From Amphritea opalescens (GTDB lineage Bacteria; Pseudomonadota; Gammaproteobacteria; Pseudomonadales; Balneatricaceae), in the NCBI RefSeq assembly GCF_003957515.1, contig NZ_RQXW01000017.1, forward strand, positions 1-64,000: a DNA stretch of 64,000 nucleotides, read 5' to 3'. Both the position numbers and the translations under genes were made by a program. Below the pieces are notes generated by a model that saw nothing but the letters and a program-made list of their open reading frames with translations, did no database searches and was not told the DNA's origin. Shown one piece after another: positions 36,143-43,999 of the stretch. The first letter of the stretch is position 1. Each line of letters starts with the position of its first letter.

Positions 36143-37117
36143 TTAAGCGTAATTTGCTGACCATTGTTCCAGCACGGTTTGGTAAGGTTTGATGAAGTGC
36201 TCTTCAGCAAATTTCCCCTGTTGATTGGCTAATTGGCCCCGCTCTTCTCGGTCATAAATAATTTGGGTGACTGAGTGATCCTGATTTTGTAATTTAGGCT
36301 GATAACGCTGGCCTGCCACCGCGTTAGCATTATAAATTTCAGGTCGGTATATTTTCTGAAAGGTCTCCATCGTGCTGATCGTACTGATCAACTCAAGGTT
36401 CGTGTAATCGTTGAGTAAATCACCAAAAAAGTAAAAGGCCAACGGCGCTACGCTATTTGAAGGCATAAAATAGCGAACCTGTAAGCCCATTTTTTCAAAG
36501 TATTGCTCAGTCAAGGATGACTCATTAGGCTGGTACTCAAATCCTAAAACAGGATGCTGATTCTCTTTCCGATAGTAGGTTTTGTTGTTAGAAACACTGA
36601 GACAGATAACCGGTGGCTTTTTAAAATGCTGCTGATAAGCCTTCGAGTTAACGAAATATTTAAAGAGTTTCCCGTGTAGCTCACCAAAGTTCTCTGGAAC
36701 CGTAAATTGGGGCTGATCCTTATTATGATCCATCAGCAACACGCTAAAATCATAGTCACGCACATAGGAGGAAAAGTTATTGCCAACAATGCCGTCGATA
36801 CGTTCACCGGTGCTATGATCAACAATATTCGTTTTCAGTACTTCAATGGCAGGGAAGCTCTGACCATTGCCTTCAATGTCCATATCAACAGAGATGATAT
36901 CGAGTTCGACAGAATAACGATCGCCGTTAGGGTTATCCCAATGCGCTAAGGCATTAAAACGGTTATCAATCATTCTTAGGGTATTGCACAGGTTCTCTTG
37001 ACGGCTCTCGCCTCTCGCCAAATTCGCGAAATTGGTCGTGATACGCGTATTTTCTAATGGACGATAGTTCTCATCGAAGCCTATGCTCTTAATCGTAAAG
37101 GTAAAGTCTGTGTTCAT
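36143..37117 (-). CDS. mesX: DUF1852 protein MesX, partner of MesD
   Basis: A 324-residue DUF1852 protein. Recognisable blocks are the N-terminal FTIKSIGFDENYRPLENTRI, the NLCNTLRMIDNRFN segment and DREERGQLANQQGKFAEEHF near the C terminus. The family has no known fold-based function. Genetic work on other bacteria shows it is required with MesD for methionine synthesis and that oxygen is needed, so it may supply the methyl group by an oxidative reaction. First gene of the mesX-mesD operon. A pair of MetR-like sites lies about 220-250 bases upstream. No signal peptide or membrane segment. Confidence 0.87.
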   Translation of the reverse strand: MNTDFTFTIKSIGFDENYRPLENTRITTNFANLARGESRQENLCNTLRMIDNRFNALAHWDNPNGDRYSVELDIISVDMDIEGNGQSFPAIEVLKTNIVDHSTGERIDGIVGNNFSSYVRDYDFSVLLMDHNKDQPQFTVPENFGELHGKLFKYFVNSKAYQQHFKKPPVICLSVSNNKTYYRKENQHPVLGFEYQPNESSLTEQYFEKMGLQVRYFMPSNSVAPLAFYFFGDLLNDYTNLELISTISTMETFQKIYRPEIYNANAVAGQRYQPKLQNQDHSVTQIIYDREERGQLANQQGKFAEEHFIKPYQTVLEQWSANYA

Positions 37118-37337
37118 CGTAATCGCACCCTAATGTCTGAGATAAAGCCTGAGCTTGTTTCTTGCTATTGCTAGACAGTCTCAATTTGTCTGCCGGTTTC
37201 TTCAGTGAGTCGCCTTCACCATATTTGATTTGTGCGGTTCACTAAGAATCAACGGCAATATTGTCTAGGCTTAATAGTTAGGAGTATTTATACCCGCACT
37301 CAAACATGAATGAAAATGCTTTATATTTAACTTCTCG

Positions 37338-37366
37338 TGAATTTTATTCATAGTTGAGATATTCAA
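37338..37366. promoter_or_regulatory. candidate MetR binding sites upstream of mesX
   Basis: TGAATTTTATTCA (37338-37350) fits the MetR consensus TGAA-N5-TTCA exactly. A second, related element TTGA-GATAT-TCAA follows at 37354-37366, sixteen bases centre to centre. MetR normally activates methionine synthase genes, which fits the operon downstream. Confidence 0.55.
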
Positions 37367-37556
37367 CAATATCAGCGGCCATTTATTAGGGTGATTTACC
37401 CTGTTCGTTACAAGGTATTCAAACTTACACCAGGCATCAGCAACGCTCGCTGAAGGACAACTTATATCTAAGAACGTTGCCTGATACTATCCTTAATCAC
37501 TAGCCTTAACCCTTAGCAGACAAGCTCTAAAAAAAACCTTAAAAACCATCAGACAC

Positions 37557-37590
37557 AAAAAACCGGTAGTCGCGTGAACGGCTACCGGTT
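37557..37590 (-). terminator. Rho-independent terminator of bauC/mmsA
   Basis: AACCGGTAG (37561-37569) pairs with CTACCGGTT (37582-37590) and is followed on the minus strand by a run of six T residues, 85 bases after the stop. Confidence 0.8.
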
Positions 37591-37674
37591 AATCGAAAAG
37601 CATCAAGAGACGCTGATATAAAGCGCCTCTTTGACAGGTGAATCAGCAGGGTTGCCCTACTGACTCACTGCGCC

Positions 37675-39165
37675 TTAGCTTGGGAAGGCGAACGAAACAC
37701 CTTCACGCACACCACTGGAAGGCCAGCGCTGTGTAATCGTCTTACGTTTGGTGTAGAAACGTACCGCATCTGGGCCGTAAGCGTGCAGATCACCAAACAA
37801 TGAACGCTTCCAACCACCAAAGCTGTGGTAAGCCACTGGTACTGGCAGTGGTACGTTAATACCAACCATACCCACCTGAATATTGTCAGAGAAGTAACGC
37901 GCTGCTTCGCCATCACGGGTAAAGATACAGGTACCGTTACCATATTCGTGATCATTGATCAGCTTCATCGCTTCTTCCATGGTATTCACACGGACAATCT
38001 GCAATACCGGACCGAAGATCTCAGCTTGGTAGCTTTCCATAGTCGGTGTTACGCCATCGATAAGCGTCGCCCCAACAAAAAAGCCATCATCATAGCCTTC
38101 AACGACAGGGTTACGACCATCCACAACAATCGTAGCACCATCCGCTTCGGCGCTATCGATAAAGCCATTCACTTTCAGCTGATGAGCACGGGTGATCACT
38201 GGGCCAAAGTCATTGTCGCTATTGCTAAAGGCACCTACTTTCAACGGCGCCATCGCTGCTTTCATTTTCGCAACCAAGGTATCTGCCGCTTCATCGCCAA
38301 CCGCAACCGCGACAGACAACGCCATGCAACGCTCACCGGAAGAGCCAAAGGCCGCACCCAATAGCTGGTTAACCGCATTGTCCATGTCTGCATCTTGCAT
38401 CACGATCGCATGGTTCTTCGCGCCACCCAGTGCCTGACAACGCTTACCGTTGGCATTAGCGGTGCTGTAGATATATTCCGCAATCGGTGTTGATCCAACA
38501 AAGCTCACCGCTTTAACTCGGCTATCGGTCAGCAACACATCAACCGCTTCTTTATCACCATTTACGACGTTGATAACGCCTTTAGGCAGGCCAGCTTCTT
38601 GTAACAACTGAGCAATAAACAGCGTGGATGATGGATCACGTTCAGACGGTTTCAGGATAAAGGTGTTACCACAGACGATCGCCATCGGATACATCCACAG
38701 AGGTACCATCGCTGGGAAGTTAAACGGTGTAATACCCGCGACCACACCCAGTGGTTGAAACTCGCTCCAAGAATCGATACCAGGGCCAACATTGCGGCTG
38801 TGCTCGCCTTTTAACAGTTCTGGCGCGCCACAGGCATACTCGACGTTTTCAATGCCGCGTTGCAATTCACCGGCGGCATCATGGGAAATCTTGCCATGTT
38901 CTTCACCGATCATTTCACAGATCTTAGCGGAATTTTCTTCTAGCAATGTTTTAAAACGAAACATGACTTGAGCACGTTTCGCCGGTGGCGTATTACGCCA
39001 TGCTGGGAACGCTTGCTCTGCTGCGGCAATCGCCTCTTCAACGGTAGCAACAGACGCCAATGCGACCTGCTTGCTCTCTTCACCCGTTGATGGGTTAAAT
39101 ATTGCCTGTGTGCGAGCCGCGTCTGTGCGCATCTCGCCATTAATCAAGTGGCCTACAACAGTCAT
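37675..39165 (-). CDS. bauC: CoA-acylating (methyl)malonate-semialdehyde dehydrogenase
   Basis: A 496-residue aldehyde dehydrogenase of the MmsA type. The active Cys280 is in SSGERCMALS. The usual general-base Glu is replaced within ALGGAKNHAIV, the signature of CoA-dependent MMSDH. FVGSTPIAEYIY and the C-terminal PLPVPVAYHSFGGWKRSLFG block confirm it. It converts malonate semialdehyde (or methylmalonate semialdehyde) to acetyl-CoA (or propionyl-CoA) with CO2 release. It follows the beta-alanine transaminase gene by 67 bases in one operon, which favours malonate semialdehyde, as for BauC in Pseudomonas. A valine-type MmsA function cannot be excluded, since no mmsB is near. Confidence 0.88.
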   Translation of the reverse strand: MTVVGHLINGEMRTDAARTQAIFNPSTGEESKQVALASVATVEEAIAAAEQAFPAWRNTPPAKRAQVMFRFKTLLEENSAKICEMIGEEHGKISHDAAGELQRGIENVEYACGAPELLKGEHSRNVGPGIDSWSEFQPLGVVAGITPFNFPAMVPLWMYPMAIVCGNTFILKPSERDPSSTLFIAQLLQEAGLPKGVINVVNGDKEAVDVLLTDSRVKAVSFVGSTPIAEYIYSTANANGKRCQALGGAKNHAIVMQDADMDNAVNQLLGAAFGSSGERCMALSVAVAVGDEAADTLVAKMKAAMAPLKVGAFSNSDNDFGPVITRAHQLKVNGFIDSAEADGATIVVDGRNPVVEGYDDGFFVGATLIDGVTPTMESYQAEIFGPVLQIVRVNTMEEAMKLINDHEYGNGTCIFTRDGEAARYFSDNIQVGMVGINVPLPVPVAYHSFGGWKRSLFGDLHAYGPDAVRFYTKRKTITQRWPSSGVREGVSFAFPS

Positions 39166-39232
39166 AATGTTATCTCTTTATTCTTTTTAAACGCTGCACC
39201 TAAGGTGCAGCTAAATTTAGTTAAAAACGGTG

Positions 39233-40579
39233 TTAACTTAACTCTCGAATCGATTCGCCCAATGCGTTGATCAACCCGTCGATCTCTTCGGTTTCGACAG
39301 TAAATGGCAGACCCAATTGGATGGTATCGCCACCGTGACGCACATAGTAGCCTTTTTCCCAACACTTCATGGCGATCTGATGTGGCCGCAAAGCAGGCTC
39401 GCCCGGTGCCGCTTCAATGGTCAGGCCTGCGGCCAAACCGTAGTTACGAATATCGGCGATGTACTGCGTACCCTTCAGGCTATGCACCATCTCTTGAAAC
39501 TTAGGTGCCATCGATTTAGACCGTTCGATCAGCTTATCATTTGCCAAAATATCCAGTGATGCCAGTCCCGCTGCACAAGCTACTGGGTGGGCTGAATAGG
39601 TATAACCGTGTGGCAATTCCAGCATATATTCTGGGCCAGCATCCGCCATGAAGGTATCGTAGATCTCTTGCTTAGCAACCACCGCACCCATTGGAATCAC
39701 ACCGTTGGTCAGCTGTTTTGCCACCGTCATGAGATCCGGTGTCACACCGAACGCTTCTGCACCGGTATTAGCGCCCATACGACCAAAGGCAGTAATGACT
39801 TCATCAAAAATCAGCAAGATATTGTGTTTATCACAGATTTCACGCAGACGTTTCAGGTAACCAACCGGTGGTGGAATCACACCGGTAGAACCAGCCATCG
39901 GCTCAACAATCACTGCGGCGATGTTAGAGGCATCATGAATAGCAATCTGCGACTCTAACTCATCGGCCAAGTAAGCACCGGTTTCCGGCATCCCTTGGGT
40001 AAACAGGTTTTCCTTCAGCATTGTGTGAGGGATATGCACTGCATCGATACCCTGACCGTAGATGGCACGGTTTGGCCCGATACCACCGACACTGATACCG
40101 CCGAAGTTAACACCATGATAGCCACGTGCACGACCGACCAGACGGGTTTTACCCGCTTGGCCTTTCTTGCGCCAATAGGCTCGGGCGATTTTCAATGCAG
40201 TCTCAACCGCTTCTGAACCAGAACCAGTAAAGAATACCCGGTTCAGTCCATCGGGCATCAACTCAGTCATACGGTGAGCTAATTCAAATGATTTCGGATG
40301 ACCAAACTGAAACGCGGGAGCGTAATCCAACTCCTTAACTTGCTTGCTTACCGCTTCAGTAATTTCCGGACGGCTATGACCAGCACCACAGTTCCATAGG
40401 CCAGATAAACCATCAAAAATCTTACGACCATCGGCCGCGGTATAATAATTCCCCTCGGCGGCAACAATCAGGCGAGGATCTTGTTTAAAGCTTCGGTTAG
40501 CTGTAAATGGCATCCAATGGGCATCAAGTTGCTCTTGGGATAGGCCACAACGATTCTGATCATCAGTCATAATTTTCAT
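39233..40579 (-). CDS. bauA: beta-alanine:pyruvate transaminase
   Basis: A 448-residue class III aminotransferase of the omega-amino acid:pyruvate type. DAHWMPFTANRSFK near the N terminus, GLSGLWNCGAGH, FFTGSGSEAVETALKIAR, LLIFDEVITAFGRMG and TVAKQLTNGVIPMGAV (PLP lysine near 288) are all typical of beta-alanine:pyruvate transaminase. With the MmsA-type dehydrogenase next door it forms the pathway beta-alanine to malonate semialdehyde to acetyl-CoA. A BauR-like LysR gene is divergent at 40676. Two in-frame ATG codons (40579 and 40570) compete as start. Beta-alanine here may come from polyamines through 1,3-diaminopropane. Confidence 0.88.
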   Translation of the reverse strand: MKIMTDDQNRCGLSQEQLDAHWMPFTANRSFKQDPRLIVAAEGNYYTAADGRKIFDGLSGLWNCGAGHSRPEITEAVSKQVKELDYAPAFQFGHPKSFELAHRMTELMPDGLNRVFFTGSGSEAVETALKIARAYWRKKGQAGKTRLVGRARGYHGVNFGGISVGGIGPNRAIYGQGIDAVHIPHTMLKENLFTQGMPETGAYLADELESQIAIHDASNIAAVIVEPMAGSTGVIPPPVGYLKRLREICDKHNILLIFDEVITAFGRMGANTGAEAFGVTPDLMTVAKQLTNGVIPMGAVVAKQEIYDTFMADAGPEYMLELPHGYTYSAHPVACAAGLASLDILANDKLIERSKSMAPKFQEMVHSLKGTQYIADIRNYGLAAGLTIEAAPGEPALRPHQIAMKCWEKGYYVRHGGDTIQLGLPFTVETEEIDGLINALGESIRELS

Positions 40580-40675
40580 CTCAGGTTATTCACTTGTTGA
40601 CTCTATTATCGCTAAAGATTAAGTTTATTAAATCTACAAATATTAATTTAAAGTTAACTATAAGGTTACCTATAA

Positions 40676-41593
40676 ATGAGTCGTTCAGAAAACCTATTAC
40701 CCCGACAACTGGGTGATGCGCATATTCGCTTACTACGTATCTATAAAGCCGTAGTCGAAAGTGGTGGATTTTCGGCCGCCGAGGTGGAACTGAATATCAG
40801 CCGACCAGCCATCAGCTTGGCAATATCCGAATTGGAAAGCCTGTTGAATATGCGTCTATGCAACCGTGGTCGTGCCGGTTTTGCGCTCACCGAACAGGGC
40901 GAAGAAGCCTATGATGCAACTCTGCAACTGTTTGGCGGACTAGAGAATTTTCGTGCCCGTATTAATGCGATCAATACCGAACTCAAGGGTGAGCTTAACA
41001 TCGGCATCACCGACAACATGGTGACGGTCCCCCAGATGCGTATTACGCGAGCCTTGGCCGCCCTTAAAGCGCGAGGCCCAGAGGTCATTATCAATATCCG
41101 CATGATCCCGCCTAAAGACATTGAATCAGGGGTATTAGATGGTCAGCTATTAGTCGGCGTAGTATCAGAACAACGTACACTGCCCGGCCTTAACTACCTA
41201 CCGCTGTATGATGAACAATCACTGCTCTACTGTAGCGATCAGCACTCCCTATTCAATCAAGATGATAGCCAGTTGGGTGACACTGAACTAAGCCAGTACG
41301 ACGCTGTCCTGCCCGCCTACCCTCAGTCCGCCGAGATTAAGCAGCAACAAACCATGCTCAAAGCCAGTGCTAGCTCAACCGATCGTGAAGGGATCGCCTT
41401 TCTGATCCTCAGTGGCAGTTATATCGGTTTTCTACCCACCCACTATGCGCAACAGTGGGTACGGGAAAATCGTCTCAAGGCGATACAACCTGAACAACGT
41501 AGTTTTACCACCCACTACTCGGTGATCACCCGTAAAGGCGCCCGCAACAACCTGATCCGTGATGCCTTTATCGAAGAGTTAGAAAAACAATAA
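40676..41593 (+). CDS. bauR: LysR-family regulator, BauR-like (paralogue 3)
   Basis: A 305-residue LysR regulator with the HTH at about 15-78 (IRLLRIYKAVVESGGF; PAISLAISELESLL). Divergent position next to bauA-bauC matches BauR, the beta-alanine-responsive activator of Pseudomonas. It is the third member of the window's LysR subfamily (see 18468 and 22960). Its 96-base promoter region contains TACAAATAT at 40635, a 9-mer also present before the first LysR gene at 18422; in AT-rich DNA this is only suggestive. AAGG precedes the ATG by ten bases. Confidence 0.83.
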   Translation: MSRSENLLPRQLGDAHIRLLRIYKAVVESGGFSAAEVELNISRPAISLAISELESLLNMRLCNRGRAGFALTEQGEEAYDATLQLFGGLENFRARINAINTELKGELNIGITDNMVTVPQMRITRALAALKARGPEVIINIRMIPPKDIESGVLDGQLLVGVVSEQRTLPGLNYLPLYDEQSLLYCSDQHSLFNQDDSQLGDTELSQYDAVLPAYPQSAEIKQQQTMLKASASSTDREGIAFLILSGSYIGFLPTHYAQQWVRENRLKAIQPEQRSFTTHYSVITRKGARNNLIRDAFIEELEKQ

Positions 41594-41631
41594 TGGCGCT
41601 TTGCTGAAAACATGAAAACAGAGGATCACCC

Positions 41632-42105
41632 GTGAACCGAATCGCTATTTTTGCCGATGTACAAAATATCTACTACACCACTCGACAGGCTTATGGGCGA
41701 CAGTTTAACTACCGTAAACTGTGGCAAACAATCAGCCAACAAGGCGATATTGTCTCGGCGACCGCGTATGCGATTCATCGCGGCGATGACAACCAGCTAA
41801 AATTTCAGAATGCCCTGAAACATATCGGTTTCGATATCAAACTCAAACCCTATATCCAACGCAGTGATGGCTCGGCTAAAGGCGATTGGGATGTGGGTAT
41901 CGCCATTGACGTGATGGACACCGCCGCCGATGTCGACACCATTATCTTACTTTCAGGAGATGGGGATTTTGACCTGTTACTCGAGAGAGTAAAGTTCAAA
42001 TATGGCGTAAAAACTCAGGTATATGGGGTGCCAGCATTAACCGCAAGCTCACTGATCAACTCAGCCACAGAGTTTTTTCCTATCGAGCAAAACCTCTTAC
42101 TTTAA
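41632..42105 (+). CDS. NYN-domain (LabA/DUF88-like) PIN-fold protein
   Basis: A 157-residue NYN-domain protein. The acidic residues expected for a PIN/NYN nuclease are present: D9 in IAIFADVQNIYY, D87 in KGDWDVGIAIDVMD and the LLSGDGDFDLLLERVKFKYG block near 105-124. NYN proteins are predicted RNases; LabA-type proteins have been linked to regulation. GTG start at 41632 with GAGG eight bases upstream. It follows bauR by 38 bases in the same direction and may be co-transcribed with it, although no functional link is evident. Confidence 0.85.
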   Translation: MNRIAIFADVQNIYYTTRQAYGRQFNYRKLWQTISQQGDIVSATAYAIHRGDDNQLKFQNALKHIGFDIKLKPYIQRSDGSAKGDWDVGIAIDVMDTAADVDTIILLSGDGDFDLLLERVKFKYGVKTQVYGVPALTASSLINSATEFFPIEQNLLL

Positions 42106-42184
42106 CGACAGGTCGATACCAATAGAGACGAACTAACGACCCGTCAGATCTATGAAAGTCTGACGAGCCGTTTTTAGTCATTAT

Positions 42185-42718
42185 TTACAGCGGTTTAACC
42201 TCAAAATAACCCACCTCGCAGCCCTCTTCGGCGGCGCACTGTGTTTGTTCAGCTTGGGTGCGAACCGGGTAGCCCAAACTTTCAGCGACCTGATCCAGCG
42301 CACCGGCAAACCAACCGGTAAACATATAATCCACTTTACGATTAACCTTGCCGTACTGATAAACGAAGCAGGAGTTTTCTAAACGAACGGTGGCAGTACC
42401 CGCCTCAACATCCAGCGCTTCGGTGATAAAGAATCCCCAGCCACGCTGTGATAGACGTTTCAGGTAGTGATGCCAGATATCCGCACCTTCGAGACCATGC
42501 TCTTCCGCTTCTTTTTCACACCAGTAATAAGCAGATTTATAACCCGCTTTATAAAGAATATCGGCATAACGTTCAGCACCGATCTCTTCTTCGATCCCCA
42601 TATGGTTGTTCACAAAGAAATGGCGTGGCACATACAACATCGGCAGTGCATCGGTCGTCCATACGCCGGTTTCATCATCAACAACAATTGGCATTTCAGG
42701 TGCGTGTCCACTCATCAT
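42185..42718 (-). CDS. DUF5943 protein (dgc-operon type, V4R-like)
   Basis: A 177-residue protein with the pattern of DUF5943 (PA5397-like): PMLYVPRHFFVNNHMGIEEE near residues 25-45, AERYADILYKAGYKSAYYW, and a C-terminal Cys-rich TQCAAEEGCEVGYFEV, reminiscent of the V4R/4-vinyl reductase ligand- and metal-binding end. In Pseudomonas this gene and a dipeptidase-family gene sit in the dimethylglycine (dgcAB) operon. Here the same pair is present (the partner ends 99 bases upstream) but dgcAB is not in the window. Possibly an acceptor or sensor protein in betaine or related amine demethylation; function is unproven. Confidence 0.72.
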   Translation of the reverse strand: MMSGHAPEMPIVVDDETGVWTTDALPMLYVPRHFFVNNHMGIEEEIGAERYADILYKAGYKSAYYWCEKEAEEHGLEGADIWHHYLKRLSQRGWGFFITEALDVEAGTATVRLENSCFVYQYGKVNRKVDYMFTGWFAGALDQVAESLGYPVRTQAEQTQCAAEEGCEVGYFEVKPL

Positions 42719-42817
42719 TCTCTACCTCAAAACTCTCTATTTATTCGGTTTATCTCAGCTGCTCGTGTCGGCTGAGCTATCTTTAATACTGTGATGCTAT
42801 TGTTTAGATCAGCGAGA

Positions 42818-43795
42818 TTACTCGCCCCACACATCCTTCAGCAGCGTGACCCAGTTCTCACCCATAATCTTACGTACTTGGGTTTCAGAGAAACCGTTAC
42901 GCAACAGCGCTTCAGTCAAGTTAGGGAACTCACCCACGGTACGGATACCCTTCGGATTAACGATCTCACCAAAGCGGGTTAAACGGCGGGCATAGCCTTT
43001 ATCGTGGGTCAGGTATTCGAAGAAATCATGGCCGTGGCCTTGGGTGAAATCGGTGCCGATACCGATCGCATCTTCACCCACGAGGTTATAGATGTATTGA
43101 ATCGCTTCAACGTAATCATCGATGGTGGCGTTAACACCCGCCTTCAGGAAGGGGGTAAACATGGTGACGCCGACAAAGCCGCCTTTATCCGCGATATACT
43201 TCAGCTCTTCATCGCTACGGTTACGGGGATGCTCTTTCAAACCCGAGGGCAAGCAATGGGAGTAACAGACCCGCTGTTTGGATTCGTCGATCACCTCTTT
43301 CGCGGTGTTCGGGCCCACATGGGATAGATCACATAGCAGACCGTGCTTGTTCATCTCCGCCACAATCTCACGACCGAAACCGGACAAACCACCATCGCGC
43401 TCATAGCAGCCGGTGCCAACGAGGTTCTGGGTGTTGTAACACATCTGTACAATGCCCACGCCGAGATCTTTAAACGCCTTAACGTAGCCGATCTGATCTT
43501 GGAACGGGTTGGCATTTTGAAAGCCCATCATCACACCGGTCTTACCTTCTCGCTTAGCGCGTTTGATATCTTCGGTGGTGCGTACCTTGATCAGCAGATC
43601 ACTGCTCTCTTCGATCAGGTTATTCATCTCAACGATATTTTGTACGGTGCCTTCAAAGTTTTCCCAGAAGGCCACGGTGCAGTTCGCCGCTGTTAGGCCG
43701 CCTTTGGCCATATCTTCAAACAGCGCGCGTTCCCATTTGGCGCAGATCAAACCATCGATAACAATGGCGTCCTTGTGTAGATCAGCTGCATTCAT
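42818..43795 (-). CDS. membrane-dipeptidase-family protein lacking canonical metal ligands
   Basis: A 325-residue protein of the renal dipeptidase (PF01244) family, similar to PA5396. Conserved: H159 in LCDLSHVG, H180 in CYSHCLP, R191/R193 in HPRNRSD and D249 in GIGTDF. Missing: the first-metal HxD (canonical DGHND reads DGLIC, residues 14-18) and the bridging Glu (GFQNAN, Q93). It therefore probably binds at most one metal and may not hydrolyse dipeptides. I place the start at the ATG at 43795 (AAAGGA eight bases upstream) rather than a TTG at 43816. No signal peptide, so cytoplasmic despite the name. It precedes the DUF5943 gene in an apparent operon. Confidence 0.78.
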   Translation of the reverse strand: MNAADLHKDAIVIDGLICAKWERALFEDMAKGGLTAANCTVAFWENFEGTVQNIVEMNNLIEESSDLLIKVRTTEDIKRAKREGKTGVMMGFQNANPFQDQIGYVKAFKDLGVGIVQMCYNTQNLVGTGCYERDGGLSGFGREIVAEMNKHGLLCDLSHVGPNTAKEVIDESKQRVCYSHCLPSGLKEHPRNRSDEELKYIADKGGFVGVTMFTPFLKAGVNATIDDYVEAIQYIYNLVGEDAIGIGTDFTQGHGHDFFEYLTHDKGYARRLTRFGEIVNPKGIRTVGEFPNLTEALLRNGFSETQVRKIMGENWVTLLKDVWGE

Positions 43796-43883
43796 TCGTC
43801 TCATCCTTTTACTCAACGCTCCGGTGATTAGCCGGAGAACTTAGTTAAAAACTCATCTATTGATCACCATGGAAGCTGCAGCT

Positions 43884-43923
43884 AAAAAACAAAGCAGCCT
43901 AAAAGCAGCAGCCTTTGTTTTTT
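43884..43923 (-). terminator. Rho-independent terminator of the second TRAP operon
   Basis: AAAAAACAAAG (43884-43894) and CTTTGTTTTTT (43913-43923) form an 11-bp stem with T-rich ends on both strands, 77 bases after the dctM stop and before the dipeptidase-family gene. Confidence 0.65.
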
Positions 43924-43999
43924 GCATCTCAGTTAGCATGAATGATCCAGTAACATCGCCATCAACAACCTACAGGTTAAGCTCTATGATAATTAACCT

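Larger units (their letters stand above)
37118..37674. other. intergenic region, 557 bases, between mesX and bauC
   Basis: Carries the mesX promoter and leader (37118-37380), a featureless centre, and the bauC terminator at 37557-37590. The leader shows TTGATT/AATCAA pairing near 37228-37254 but no recognisable SAM or B12 riboswitch core. No coding sequence is supported. Confidence 0.5.

Noticed and set aside
37118-37380. SAM or cobalamin riboswitch in the mesX leader
   Set aside because: No conserved core motifs or multi-stem layout could be found by eye; MetR-like sites explain methionine control better.
37825-38364. 179-residue frame antisense to the MmsA-type dehydrogenase
   Set aside because: Long only because stop codons are rare in that antisense frame; no start signal and composition rich in His/Arg/Thr.
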